DNA of 64,000 nt, from the NCBI RefSeq assembly GCF_026191375.1, contig NZ_JAODTL010000056.1, positions 17,073 through 81,072 of the forward strand, in the 5' to 3' direction. Under the pieces are notes generated by a model. That model saw nothing but the letters and a program-made list of their open reading frames with translations, made no database searches and was not told where the DNA came from. This document shows, piece by piece, positions 9,765-18,571 of the stretch; within the stretch, counting starts at the first letter, position 1, and each line of letters starts with the position of its first letter. The DNA comes from Marinomonas pontica (lineage in GTDB: Bacteria > Pseudomonadota > Gammaproteobacteria > Pseudomonadales > Marinomonadaceae). The translations under genes were made by a program, and so were the position numbers.

Positions 9765-10653
9765 TTATTTAGCTGTTTTTTTATTAAGTATGGTCGCTAC
9801 AAATATGCCTGAAAAAATCAGGGTAATGCCAACGAAATGAAAACTCAGTAGGCTTTCTCCTAGAAATATTACGGACAAAGTGATGCTAAAAACAGGCAGT
9901 AGGTGAATAAAGTGTCCTGCGGTAGCCGCACCGAGTTTTTGAATGCCAATATTCCAGCATAAAAAGGCACCGATTGAAGCAAATATGCCCATGTACACAA
10001 TGGCTAACCAGTCTGTTACCGTAAAATCGCCAAGCGAACTGCTTCCGAACAGGAAGAAAAGAGGGGCTTGAAATAATGTGCCGATTAACGCGGTACAGGC
10101 AAAGAATCCAATCAGCGACATGTCTTTCGGGCGTTTGATAATAAGGACGGAATAAATAGCCCAACTCACTGCCGCCGTGATGATCCACAGGTCTCCTTTT
10201 GAGAATAGTGAGATGCAAAAATGTGTCCAAACTTCCTCGGCTAACAATGATTATGGCTCCCAAGGTGGAGATTAGGATTCCGGTATTTTGCAGCCATGAT
10301 GTTTTGCTTCCTAGTAATAGGCGTGCCGTAATGAGGATCATGACGGGCATAATGGAGTTAAGCAAAACTGCGTTTGTGACTGTGGTGGATGTAAGACCTA
10401 TGTATAAAAATAAATTGTAGTTGCAAATACCAAGCCAGCCGAACAAAACGAGTAACGGCCAATTTTTTGCAATGATATTGCGTTCTAACCAGAGCTTTTT
10501 GTAGGAAAAAGGTAAAATGATGAGGCAGGCAAGGCTCCAACGCAGAAAAGAAATGGAGAAAGGGTCTATTCCATGGGAGACGGTTAAACGTCCTAGAATG
10601 TAGTTGCCTGACCAGAAGAGGATAGGCAGTAATAAATAGATAAACGCTGGCAT
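9765..10653 (-). pseudogene. EamA/DMT-superfamily transporter, frame-broken as sequenced
   Basis: Minus-strand gene starting at ATG 10653. The first frame encodes about 150 residues (first EamA repeat, ending ...VSRGSLDTFLHLT) and then goes off-frame. The second half, from FSKGDLWIITAAVSWAIY to the stop at 9765, is in the adjacent frame and holds the second EamA repeat. Dropping one base, for example in the five-A run at 10216-10220 on the plus strand, yields a normal protein of roughly 295 residues with ten membrane segments. It follows the next EamA gene by 17 bases on the same strand, suggesting one transcript. Substrate unknown. Confidence 0.8.
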
Positions 10654-10670
10654 GAAATGTCCTTGTTGTC

Positions 10671-11567
10671 TTATTTTATTTTTCTTTTAGACCAGTTTTG
10701 CACAAACAAACCAATAAGTATGCAAGCTAAGCCAACCAGTGTAGACGATAGAATCGGTTCGCCAGCGAACTGCGAGAGCCAAATAATAGAAAGCAATGGC
10801 GATAAGAAAATTAAATTGGCCACCTGGCTGGCGTTGGACGTAAGTTTCAATGCTTTATTCCATAGAACAAAACTCAATCCCATTTCAAAAAAGCCAATAT
10901 AGACGGCGCCCCACAGTCCAGCATTGTCCCAATGTGTTAATTCTCCCGTGGCGGCGGCGTAAACAAGGATAATAGGCAAAGCAAAGAGAAAATTCAGCGT
11001 GAGGCCAATTAAGCTTGGGCGTGTGTCTTTGGTGTTTAAAAGCCAATACATTGCCCAAATGATGGTGCTCAACAATGCAAAGGCGACGCCCGACGCATTT
11101 GAAAATTCTAACGCACCTATTTGTCCGCGTGTTGCTATGTAAAGCACGCCAAAGTAGCAGGCGGCTGCGGCAATGTAGTCAGCGGTTTTAAGGCGTTGCT
11201 TAAGGATGGGGACAGCCATAAAACTCAAAGTAATAGCCCATGTATAGTTAATCACTTGAGCTTCTTGGGCTGGAAGTGTGTCGTACGCTTGGAGCAAAAT
11301 TAAATAGTATAAAAAAGGGTTGATAGCACCAAAAAACAGGGACGATTTCCATGATTGTTTGGCAAGCTGAATGAGTTGTTTGGTTTCACCCTTTAAAACA
11401 ATAAGACAGATTAAAAACACCAGTGACACGAGGTTCGCGACCAAAAGCAATTGGGTTGGTGAAAAGTGCTTTAGTGACAGTGAAAACGCGGTGGCAACCG
11501 TAGACCAGAGTAAGACGGCCCCTAGCCCATAAAAAATAGCTTTGGTGTTATCAGACTGTGCATTCAT
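10671..11567 (-). CDS. EamA/DMT-superfamily transporter
   Basis: A complete 298-residue exporter-like membrane protein on the minus strand with ten predicted membrane segments in two EamA repeats (VLLWSTVATAFSLSLKHFSP at the start, second repeat from about residue 150). It ends in a basic tail (WSKRKIK). It is the first gene of a two-gene minus-strand unit with the frame-broken EamA gene. Such DMT proteins export amino acids, purines or other metabolites, and sequence alone does not show which. It is divergent from rpsF across a 350-bp gap. Confidence 0.85.
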   Translation of the reverse strand: MNAQSDNTKAIFYGLGAVLLWSTVATAFSLSLKHFSPTQLLLVANLVSLVFLICLIVLKGETKQLIQLAKQSWKSSLFFGAINPFLYYLILLQAYDTLPAQEAQVINYTWAITLSFMAVPILKQRLKTADYIAAAACYFGVLYIATRGQIGALEFSNASGVAFALLSTIIWAMYWLLNTKDTRPSLIGLTLNFLFALPIILVYAAATGELTHWDNAGLWGAVYIGFFEMGLSFVLWNKALKLTSNASQVANLIFLSPLLSIIWLSQFAGEPILSSTLVGLACILIGLFVQNWSKRKIK

Positions 11568-11806
11568 TGATTGGATTCCATATGTCCAGAGGGTAAGGGA
11601 GCATTTCTATGCTTTGATTGTCTTCTTTGCTTTAAACAGAAATATTTAAATAGAAGCTATGCTGGTGGTAAATAGCGCACCGCCAATAAAGTAAGCGATT
11701 CTATTGCCTTCATTCGAGGCTGTAAAACAACTTAAATCGGGGATCGCCTTTTTTGGCATGATTTGTCTCTAATTTGGCGGGCAAGGCATTACTTTGGTTG
11801 ATTTCG

Positions 11807-11836
11807 TTTACTTATTATCCAGTCGTGCTATATAAT
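11807..11836 (+). promoter_or_regulatory. strong sigma-70 promoter of the rpsF operon
   Basis: TTTACT (11807-11812), an 18-base spacer and a perfect TATAAT (11831-11836), followed by the GC-rich discriminator GCGCGTCCC. GC-rich discriminators are typical of stringently controlled rRNA and ribosomal protein promoters. It lies in the 353-bp gap 11568-11920, whose left part shows no gene or other clear element. Confidence 0.8.
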
Positions 11837-11863
11837 GCGCGTCCCTGTAAATCAATACTCCTT

Positions 11864-11898
11864 GTCTCACAGCTTTTTAACAGGGGAAGCGTGGAGAC
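11864..11898 (+). promoter_or_regulatory. structured 5' leader hairpin of rpsF
   Basis: GTCTC (from 11864) pairs with GAGAC (to 11898), and inside this AC pairs with GT and GCTT with AAGC, leaving a loop that includes AACAGGGG. The hairpin sits between the promoter and the rpsF SD (AAGGAG). S6:S18 is known to autoregulate via a leader structure in many bacteria. That this hairpin is that site is inference; I did not confirm the bulged CCG feature of the known motif. Confidence 0.45.
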
Positions 11899-11920
11899 TA
11901 AGAACCCATAAGGAGCTTAA

Positions 11921-12322
11921 ATGCGTCATTATGAAATCGTCTTTCTGGTTCACCCAGATCAAAGCGAGCAAGTACCAGCAATGGTTGAGCGTTACACTAA
12001 CCTAATCACTGAAGATGGTGGTAAAGTTCACCGTCTAGAAGATTGGGGCCGTCGTCAACTTGCTTACCCAATTAACAAAATTCACAAAGCACACTATGTT
12101 CTTATGAACATTGAGTGTTCTGACAGTGTTTTGTCTGAATTAAACGACACGTTCCGCTACAACGATGCGATCATCCGTAACTTGGTGATTCGTCGTAAAG
12201 ATGCGGTAACTGACGTATCTCCTATTAAAGCTTCTGAAGGTCGTGAAGATCGTCGTTCTGCTCCTCAGCGTGAAGAGCGTAACAACGATGCTGACGAAGT
12301 ATCTGAAGAATCTGAAGATTAA
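11921..12322 (+). CDS. rpsF: 30S ribosomal protein S6
   Basis: S6 (133 residues) binds S18 in the platform of the 30S subunit. The start [18 protein letters not shown] and the internal [11 protein letters not shown] motif are diagnostic. The ATG follows AAGGAG with good spacing. The last ~35 residues are an acidic/basic, probably disordered tail ([25 protein letters not shown]), as in other gammaproteobacterial S6 proteins that carry C-terminal Glu tails. First gene of rpsF-rpsR-(membrane protein)-rplI. Confidence 0.98.
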   Translation: MRHYEIVFLVHPDQSEQVPAMVERYTNLITEDGGKVHRLEDWGRRQLAYPINKIHKAHYVLMNIECSDSVLSELNDTFRYNDAIIRNLVIRRKDAVTDVSPIKASEGREDRRSAPQREERNNDADEVSEESED

Positions 12323-12345
12323 TTTATTTTTATTAGGAGACACTC

Positions 12346-12576
12346 ATGGCTCGTTTTTTCCGTCGTCGTAAGTTCTGCCGTTTTACAGCAGAAGGCGTTA
12401 AAGAGATCGATTACAAAGATCTAGACACACTGAAAGGTTACATCACTGAAACTGGTAAAATCGTACCTAGCCGTATTACTGGCACTAAGGCTCGTTACCA
12501 GCGTCAGCTAGCGACTGCAATCAAACGCGCTCGCTACATTGCTATTCTTCCTTACACTGACAGCCACTTTAATTAA
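12346..12576 (+). CDS. rpsR: 30S ribosomal protein S18
   Basis: S18 (76 residues) pairs with S6 on the 30S platform. [13 protein letters not shown] near the start, [34 protein letters not shown] in the middle (here only cited by its ends) and the C-terminal [17 protein letters not shown] region are standard. The single Cys in RKFCRF is usual. The SD AGGAGA precedes the ATG at 12346, 23 bases after rpsF. Confidence 0.98.
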   Translation: MARFFRRRKFCRFTAEGVKEIDYKDLDTLKGYITETGKIVPSRITGTKARYQRQLATAIKRARYIAILPYTDSHFN

Positions 12577-12597
12577 TAGGCTGAAGAAGCGCTTTTT

Positions 12598-13458
12598 ATG
12601 GGTGGTTTAGCTAAATGGGTAATGAATAAACGCCTTAATGCCATTATTGGTGTAATGGTGTTTGGCCTCATTCCCATGATGTTTTGGCTAGCGGCCGCAA
12701 TCCTTGGATTGGTGGTGCTTCGTAAAGGTGTAAAAGAAGGAATACCTGTATTGGCCTGGGGTTGCCTACCAGCATTAGTTTTGTGGGTAATTCAAGGAGA
12801 TGCAACGGCACTCATGGTGTTGGTTGATGTGATGTTGTTGAGCTATTTGCTTAGGTCAACGATGTCGTGGAGTTGGGTGTTATTGGCTGGCAGCTTTTTG
12901 GCGGTAGTCAGTACATTGCTCCAACCCGTTTTGATGGCGGATGTTTTGAATTTGGCGGTTTCGCTGGTTCAGAGGGTCTTGTCTTCGGAAGGGGTTGATG
13001 TTCCTGATCAAAGCGTGATTTTTAACCAGGCGGTAATGGCTATATCCATTTTCCAAGTGGTAATTGCGGTTATTTCTTTGTTTTTGGCGAGGAAGTGGCA
13101 GGCAGGGCTCTACAATCCGGGCGGCTTACGTGCGGAGTTTCATCAGCTAAGATTGCCAATCGCATTTAGTCTGGTATTGGGTGGAATGATTCTTATAGGA
13201 GAGAGCTTAGGCGGATCCTTTATTGTTCTTTCTCAAGCCGCTATACCTGCTTTAGTGTTGCCGGGGCTTGCTCTAGTACATGGTGTTTTAGCAAAGAAAG
13301 AAATTGGGGTTGTTGGACTGATCGCATTTTATCTTGTGGGATTTTTTGTTTTGAATGTGTATTTTGCAAATATTTTGGTGGCACTTTGTGTGATCGACAG
13401 TTTTGTAGATATCCGTTCCAGAATCCAAGGTAAGGCGTCCAACTCAAGTGATAGCTAA
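12598..13458 (+). CDS. integral membrane protein in the rpsR-rplI interval (DUF2232-like)
   Basis: A 286-residue hydrophobic protein with about seven or eight predicted membrane helices and few charged residues. It occupies the place where many gammaproteobacteria, Pseudomonas among them, have an uncharacterised DUF2232-like membrane protein between rpsR and rplI. Membership of that family is inferred from position, size and topology, not from a recognised motif. The ATG at 12598 lies 21 bases after rpsR with GAAGAAG upstream. Function unknown. Confidence 0.7.
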   Translation: MGGLAKWVMNKRLNAIIGVMVFGLIPMMFWLAAAILGLVVLRKGVKEGIPVLAWGCLPALVLWVIQGDATALMVLVDVMLLSYLLRSTMSWSWVLLAGSFLAVVSTLLQPVLMADVLNLAVSLVQRVLSSEGVDVPDQSVIFNQAVMAISIFQVVIAVISLFLARKWQAGLYNPGGLRAEFHQLRLPIAFSLVLGGMILIGESLGGSFIVLSQAAIPALVLPGLALVHGVLAKKEIGVVGLIAFYLVGFFVLNVYFANILVALCVIDSFVDIRSRIQGKASNSSDS

Positions 13459-13480
13459 TGATTAATTAGAGGTGATCGAG

Positions 13481-13924
13481 ATGGAAGTTATTCTACTCGA
13501 CAAAGTAAACAAGCTAGGCGGTATTGGTGACGTTGCAGTTGTTAAACCAGGCTATGCTCGTAACTTTTTGATTCCGAACAAAAAAGCGGTAATGGCGACT
13601 AAAGCTAACTTGGCTAGCTTTGAAGAGCGTCGTGTTGAACTTGAAGCGAAAGCGGCTGAACGTAAAGTTGCTGCTGAAGCTCGTGCTTTGACACTAGAAG
13701 GCAAAACTTTCACTATCGCGGCAAACGCTGGTGATGAAGGTAAGCTTTTCGGTTCTATCGGCACTCGTGACATCGCTGAGGCTATTTCTGCTGAAGTAGC
13801 GGTAGAGAAAGCGGAAATTCGTCTTCCTGAAGGCGCAATTCGTCACACTGGTTCTTTCGAAGTAGACATCCAACTTCATTCTGAAGTGGTTGTAACTGTT
13901 ACTTTGGCTGTAATCGCTGAGTAA
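13481..13924 (+). CDS. rplI: 50S ribosomal protein L9
   Basis: L9 (147 residues from ATG 13481) binds 23S rRNA near the L1 stalk and helps keep reading frame. The N-terminal domain [18 protein letters not shown]...[13 protein letters not shown] is followed by a long connecting helix rich in Ala, Glu and Arg and the C-terminal domain. The frame opens at GTG 13472, but ATG 13481 gives the family start and has AGAGGTGA upstream. Last gene of the ribosomal operon, followed by a strong terminator. Confidence 0.97.
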   Translation: MEVILLDKVNKLGGIGDVAVVKPGYARNFLIPNKKAVMATKANLASFEERRVELEAKAAERKVAAEARALTLEGKTFTIAANAGDEGKLFGSIGTRDIAEAISAEVAVEKAEIRLPEGAIRHTGSFEVDIQLHSEVVVTVTLAVIAE

Positions 13925-13942
13925 TTTGTTTCGACAAATTGC

Positions 13943-13968
13943 TTGAGAAAGTCGTAAGTCTTTCTCAA
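13943..13968 (+). other. perfect 9-bp hairpin after rplI
   Basis: TTGAGAAAG (13943-13951) and CTTTCTCAA (13960-13968) form a perfect stem with an eight-base loop, but no U-run follows. It lies just upstream of the true terminator and probably shields the 3' end of the mRNA or marks a processing site; that role is inferred. Confidence 0.5.
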
Positions 13969-13977
13969 ATAAGAGAA

Positions 13978-14010
13978 GGGTATCTTGCTATTGCAAGATG
14001 CCCTTTTTTT
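13978..14010 (+). terminator. Rho-independent terminator of the rpsF-rplI operon
   Basis: GGGTATCTTGC (13978-13988), loop TATT, GCAAGATGCCC (13993-14003) with one G-U pair, then seven T (14004-14010). A textbook intrinsic terminator. Confidence 0.93.
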
Positions 14011-14066
14011 CGGGCGTGCTAAGCTAATCCTCCACTATTTTTTCTGTTTTTGTATGGGTATTTTGC

Positions 14067-15443
14067 GTGCAACTAAATGATTCTGAAGTCGCTTCTATTA
14101 AATTACCACCGTATTCCATTGAGGCTGAACGTTCTGTTGTTGGCGGCTTAATGCTGGATCCGCAAGCTTGGGAGAAAGTCTCTGAGCTTGTGATTGCCGA
14201 TGACTTTTATCGACCAGAGCATAAGGCAATTTTTACTGTAATTGCTCGTTTGGCTGATGAGTCAGAACCTATTGACGTGGTGACTATAGGGGAGCGATTA
14301 GATAAACGAGGCGATTTAGAGTCCATTGGTGGAATGGCTTATTTGATTGAAGTGGCAGAAGCGACTCCAAGCGCATCAAATATTGCCGCATACGCAGACA
14401 TTGTTCGTGAGCGATCTATTCTGCGTCGTTTGATTTCAACCACAAACGATATTTCGGCTAGAGCGTTTCACCCTGAAGGAATGACGGCTGCCGAAGTGTT
14501 GGATGAAGCCGAACGAAAAATATTTCAGATTGCAGAGGGTGGAGACAAAAAAGGCGGGCCACGCATTGCCGCTGATATTCTAAGTGCTACCGTAGATAAA
14601 ATCGATGAACTGTATCATCAAGAAGGTGCGATAACGGGGCTGAGTACTGGCTTTACCGATCTTGATGCCATGACGGCGGGTTTACAGCCTTCGGATTTGG
14701 TTATCGTGGCCGGTCGTCCTTCTATGGGTAAAACAACGTTTGCGATGAACTTGGTGGAAAATGCCGCCATGATCAGTGAAAAGCCTGTGATTGTATTCAG
14801 TCTGGAGATGCCAGCGGAGTCGCTTATGATGCGTATGCTGTCTTCTCTTGGCCGTATCGATCAAACGCGTATGCGCTCAGGTCAGTTGATTCAAGAGGAT
14901 TGGGACAAGTTAATGTCAGCCGTCAAAATGCTCAAAGATCGCAAGCTGTTTATCGATGATACTGGCGGTATCAGCCCGACAGAAATGCGTTCGCGTGTTC
15001 GTCGTATTGCTCGTGAACACGGTGGGGTGGCATTAATCATGGTCGATTACCTTCAATTGATGCAGATTCCTGGTTTCACCGAGGGGCGAACCAACGAAAT
15101 TTCTGAAATATCTCGATCGCTAAAAGCCATCGCCAAAGAAATGGAGTGCCCTATGGTGGCATTGTCACAGTTGAACCGGAGTTTGGAGAATCGACCAAAT
15201 AAGCGCCCTGTAAACTCTGACTTGCGTGAATCTGGAGCGATCGAGCAGGATGCGGATGTGATTTCGTTTGTCTATCGTGATGAAGTTTATCATGAAGATA
15301 CGCCGCATAAGGGGATTGCCGAGATCATCATCGGTAAGCAGCGTAACGGCCCCATTGGTACTTGTCGCTTAGCGTTTGTGGGCAAATACACGCGTTTTGA
15401 GGATTTAGCGCCGGATGCCTACCGAGATTTTGATGACGAATAG
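14067..15443 (+). CDS. dnaB: replicative DNA helicase DnaB
   Basis: The hexameric 5'-3' helicase that drives the replication fork. The 458 residues start with PPYSIEAERSVVGGLMLDP (N-terminal primase-interacting domain), followed by the RecA-like ATPase with Walker A GRPSMGKTT near residue 216 and Walker B VALIMVDYLQLM. No intein or insertion is present, and the length is normal for the family. The start is a GTG at 14067; the SD is weak. It lies downstream of the rplI terminator, so it probably has its own promoter, which I could not define. Confidence 0.97.
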   Translation: MQLNDSEVASIKLPPYSIEAERSVVGGLMLDPQAWEKVSELVIADDFYRPEHKAIFTVIARLADESEPIDVVTIGERLDKRGDLESIGGMAYLIEVAEATPSASNIAAYADIVRERSILRRLISTTNDISARAFHPEGMTAAEVLDEAERKIFQIAEGGDKKGGPRIAADILSATVDKIDELYHQEGAITGLSTGFTDLDAMTAGLQPSDLVIVAGRPSMGKTTFAMNLVENAAMISEKPVIVFSLEMPAESLMMRMLSSLGRIDQTRMRSGQLIQEDWDKLMSAVKMLKDRKLFIDDTGGISPTEMRSRVRRIAREHGGVALIMVDYLQLMQIPGFTEGRTNEISEISRSLKAIAKEMECPMVALSQLNRSLENRPNKRPVNSDLRESGAIEQDADVISFVYRDEVYHEDTPHKGIAEIIIGKQRNGPIGTCRLAFVGKYTRFEDLAPDAYRDFDDE

Positions 15444-15537
15444 GCCAATACTGGTGTATTTTGATTGTCTTTATACATAATAAGAAGCCACGCAGATCAT
15501 AGGTGGCGAAATAAACGAATGGATCGAGAGCTATTTT

Positions 15538-17100
15538 ATGCGAAAAATGCCAGTAACAAATAAAGAGAATGACTTTCCTGAAAGCTATGTTTTGGTTTCC
15601 AGTACGGATGTTAAAGGACGTATTACGTTTGTTAATGATGTTTTCTGTGAGGTAGCAGGTTATGAGCGTGACGCTTTGATTGGCGCGCCTCATAACGTGA
15701 TCCGTCACCCTGATGTGCCGCCAGCCGTGTTTGCGGATATGTGGGCTAATCTCAAGCAGGGTAAAAGCTGGATGGGCTTGGTGAAAAACCGTTGTGCGAA
15801 TGGCGATCATTATTGGGTGAGTGCTCATGTAAGTCCATTATTGGATGGCAGTAACGTTATTGGGTATGAATCGGTTCGTCGTAAAGCGACACGCGATGAA
15901 ATTCAACACGCTCAGTCTGTCTATGACCGCATTAATGCGGGTAAAGGTTTGGTGCCTGCAGTCACAAAAACAACGGCGCATTTGGCGAACGCTTCTTGGC
16001 CTTTAATGGCATGTTTTGTACTGCTTGCTGTGGCGTGTTTGTTGTCGAATGTGTTGGCATTGCAAGTGATTGGTCCTATCTTGGCGTTACTGGGTGTGTT
16101 GCTTTCTAATCATCAACGACAATCTTTGGCCTCTGTGGTGTCTGGTTTATCCGCCGAATCTCAGAATCCTATCGGTCAATACTTGTACTGTAAAACGGTC
16201 GGGACAAAAGCAGCGATTAAATTTGCTAAGATTCACCAAGAAGCCGCTGGAAATACGTTTCGATATCGTTTGAAAGAGGGCGCTGGGCAATTGCGTCAGC
16301 GTGCATCAGAGGCCAAAGCCAGTGTGACCACTAATTTGGCTAACTTTAATAAGCAGCGAAATACTTTTCAGGAAGTGGTCGCAGCAAGTTCTCAGTTATT
16401 GTCCAGCGTGACTCATGTGGCGGAACACGTTCATGTGGCCGTGGAGGCAACGGAGTCGGTAGGAGGTGTGTCTCGCGAGAGTCGTCTGTTGGCTCAGCAA
16501 ACGGGTGAGACAATGCGCCAAGTGTATCAAGACATATCTGATGCAAAAAAAGTGGTTGCGATATTGGCGGAGCGCAGTGACAGCATTAATGAAGTGGTAA
16601 GTTCCATTAGTGGTATTGCAGAGCAAACCAATTTGCTGGCATTGAATGCAGCCATTGAATCTGCTCGTGCAGGAGAGGCCGGACGAGGCTTTGCTGTCGT
16701 GGCGGATGAAGTGCGTGCGTTGGCGATTCGTACCCAAAACGCGACGCAAAGTATCCATAGCATGACGGAAGAATTGAAGAAAAACACACTGGATGTTACC
16801 AACACCATCGACAAAGGCACGGCAGTTGCTCAAGAAGGTGTGGATAGTGTGAATAAAGTGGCTCAAAAAATGAGCGATATTGAAATGGCGATCAAGCAAG
16901 TAGTGGCCATGACAGCGCAAATTAATGTCTCTTCAGAAGAGCAGGCCAGTGTGGCTCGTGACCTGAATGATAAGATGCAAGAAGTCGATGCGTTGAGCAT
17001 TAATAGCATCGAAAGGGCGGAAAATATCGTAATCAATATTAGCCACATTGAAGAAGAGGCTTATGAGCAAGGTAACCTTGCAGAGCGCATGAAACAGTAG
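15538..17100 (+). CDS. Aer-like PAS-domain methyl-accepting chemotaxis protein
   Basis: A 520-residue chemoreceptor. An N-terminal PAS domain (about residues 10-120, with the [13 protein letters not shown] motif of Aer-type FAD-binding PAS domains) suggests redox or energy sensing. A hydrophobic hairpin at about 150-195 anchors it in the membrane with no large periplasmic domain. The C-terminal signalling domain carries the conserved hairpin tip [15 protein letters not shown]...[13 protein letters not shown]. Aer homologues signal to CheA/CheW; the genes for that pathway are at 50-58 kb. FAD binding is inferred from family resemblance. Two in-frame ATGs (15538, 15547) are possible starts. Confidence 0.88.
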   Translation: MRKMPVTNKENDFPESYVLVSSTDVKGRITFVNDVFCEVAGYERDALIGAPHNVIRHPDVPPAVFADMWANLKQGKSWMGLVKNRCANGDHYWVSAHVSPLLDGSNVIGYESVRRKATRDEIQHAQSVYDRINAGKGLVPAVTKTTAHLANASWPLMACFVLLAVACLLSNVLALQVIGPILALLGVLLSNHQRQSLASVVSGLSAESQNPIGQYLYCKTVGTKAAIKFAKIHQEAAGNTFRYRLKEGAGQLRQRASEAKASVTTNLANFNKQRNTFQEVVAASSQLLSSVTHVAEHVHVAVEATESVGGVSRESRLLAQQTGETMRQVYQDISDAKKVVAILAERSDSINEVVSSISGIAEQTNLLALNAAIESARAGEAGRGFAVVADEVRALAIRTQNATQSIHSMTEELKKNTLDVTNTIDKGTAVAQEGVDSVNKVAQKMSDIEMAIKQVVAMTAQINVSSEEQASVARDLNDKMQEVDALSINSIERAENIVINISHIEEEAYEQGNLAERMKQ

Positions 17101-17162
17101 TCTTTTTGAGGTGGAATGCTCACTGGTTAAGTGAATGTTCGCTGGTTAAGTGATTGTTAAAC

Positions 17163-17203
17163 AAAAAAGCGCCTTGAGTGACACGCACTCAAGGCGCTTT
17201 TTT
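17163..17203. terminator. bidirectional intrinsic terminator between the chemoreceptor and bioA
   Basis: A6, then GCGCCTTGAGTG (17169-17180), loop ACACG, CACTCAAGGCGC (17186-17197), then T6. A perfect 12-bp stem flanked by A and T runs serves both converging genes. Confidence 0.95.
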
Positions 17204-17215
17204 GTCTGGATGGTG

Positions 17216-18502
17216 TTAAATGGCTTCTTCACTGGCTACTTTGTAAATGGCCTCGGCCAGCTTGTTAATTTGCTTTTGAGTAATGATGTAAGGTGGCATG
17301 AGGTAAATAAGTTTTCCAAATGGGCGAATCCAAACGCCAAGTTCAACGAATTTGGGCTGTATTTCATGCAAACTTACGGAGTTATTGAGTTCAACAACTC
17401 CGATGGCACCAAGACATCGAACTTCCTTAACTTGCTTTAATTGTTCGCAAGGCGACAGCGCTTCTTTCATCCATGTTTCGAGTTGGGAAATGTGTTCGAC
17501 AATGTCGTATTGATTCAATAAGGACAAGCTGGCATTAGCGGCAGCACAAGCGAGTGGATTACCCATAAATGTTGGGCCATGCATAAACACGCCGCCTTCT
17601 TGGCTGATGCCCAGTGCGACTTTGTTGTTGGTTAATGTGGCGGCAAGAGTCATATAACCGCCGGTCAATGCTTTGCCAACACACATAATGTCGGGGCAAA
17701 TGTTGGTGTGGTCGGTTGCGAAAGGTTTGCCTGTGCGGCCAAAGCCTGTGGCAATTTCATCAAAAATTAGCAAGATATCGAATTCATCACACAGCGTTCT
17801 AATGTGATCAAGATAAGCTGGATTGTAGAAACGCATGCCGCCAGCGTTTTGCACAACGGGCTCTATGATAAACCCCGCTATGTGTTGATGGTGTGTTTGA
17901 AATGTGTGGCGAATTTCTTCTAAATATTCACGCTTAACGGGATCATGAATCCCTGTTGGCGGCGGCGAAACGAAGTGCTGTCGGGTCAGCGCTCCGGTAA
18001 ATAAATTATGCATTCCGTTTTCTGGATCGCACACGGACATGGCTGCAAAGGTGTCTCCGTGGTAGCCGCTTTTGGGGGTGACAAAAAATTGTTTATTAGG
18101 TTTGCCTTGGGTATTCCAGTACTGGATTGCCATTTTTAGGGCAACTTCTACGGATACTGAGCCAGAGTCGGAAAAGAAAACGCGCTGCAAATCGCGGGGT
18201 GTCATTGCGATGAGTTTTTCGGCAAGTTCGATCGCAGGTTTGTGTGTCAATCCACCAAACATGACATGAGAAAATTGCGACAGTTGCTCTTGAATAGCGG
18301 CGTTTATGGTTGGGTGGTTGTAGCCATGAATCACGCTCCACCATGAGGACATGCCATCTACCAGTGTTTTTCCGTTGCTTAGTGTTATTTCACACTGAGC
18401 GGCTTTTTCGACCAGAAAGTGAGGGCTTGGGTGACTCATGGATGTGTAAGGGTGCCACAGTAATTGCTTGTCTAAGTCTAGGTACTCTTGTTGTGTTTTC
18501 AT
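17216..18502 (-). CDS. bioA: adenosylmethionine-8-amino-7-oxononanoate aminotransferase
   Basis: BioA, a class III PLP aminotransferase, makes 7,8-diaminopelargonate from KAPA using SAM as amino donor. WHPYTSM near the N terminus, the SWWSVIHGYNHP segment, the LIFDEIATGFGRTG motif and the PLP lysine in CVGKALTGGYM are all present. Starting at 18502 (MKTQQEYLDLD) gives 428 residues; the frame also has an ATG four codons earlier at 18514. Both starts lie at or inside a 15-bp inverted repeat, which probably affects expression. It is on the minus strand after comF, apart from the bioBFHCD operon. Confidence 0.95.
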   Translation of the reverse strand: MKTQQEYLDLDKQLLWHPYTSMSHPSPHFLVEKAAQCEITLSNGKTLVDGMSSWWSVIHGYNHPTINAAIQEQLSQFSHVMFGGLTHKPAIELAEKLIAMTPRDLQRVFFSDSGSVSVEVALKMAIQYWNTQGKPNKQFFVTPKSGYHGDTFAAMSVCDPENGMHNLFTGALTRQHFVSPPPTGIHDPVKREYLEEIRHTFQTHHQHIAGFIIEPVVQNAGGMRFYNPAYLDHIRTLCDEFDILLIFDEIATGFGRTGKPFATDHTNICPDIMCVGKALTGGYMTLAATLTNNKVALGISQEGGVFMHGPTFMGNPLACAAANASLSLLNQYDIVEHISQLETWMKEALSPCEQLKQVKEVRCLGAIGVVELNNSVSLHEIQPKFVELGVWIRPFGKLIYLMPPYIITQKQINKLAEAIYKVASEEAI

Positions 18503-18504
18503 GA

Positions 18505-18549
18505 TCTTAACCATTGTTTTGTTGGCAGCATACTAAACAATGGTTAAGA
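18505..18549. repeat. 15-bp perfect inverted repeat abutting the bioA start
   Basis: TCTTAACCATTGTTT (18505-18519) and AAACAATGGTTAAGA (18535-18549) are exact reverse complements separated by 15 bases. On the bioA strand the repeat ends two bases before the ATG at 18502 and contains the possible SD. It could be an operator or an RNA stem hiding the ribosome site. Its half-sites and spacing do not match the BirA consensus, and no U-run follows, so it is not a usual terminator. Confidence 0.85.
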
Positions 18550-18571
18550 AGATGGCTAGACCGCTGGATTT

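Noticed and set aside
14067..15443. Intein in dnaB
   Set aside because: Walker A and neighbouring motifs are continuous and the protein has the ordinary 458-residue length.
15328..15828. Minus-strand ORF of 166 codons across dnaB end and the chemoreceptor start
   Set aside because: It lies antisense to two well-supported genes and shows no protein-like motif.
18505..18549. BirA operator in front of bioA
   Set aside because: The BirA consensus has AACC and GGTT separated by 14-16 bases. Here AACC and GGTT are 29 bases apart and the TTGT/ACAA spacing is also wrong.
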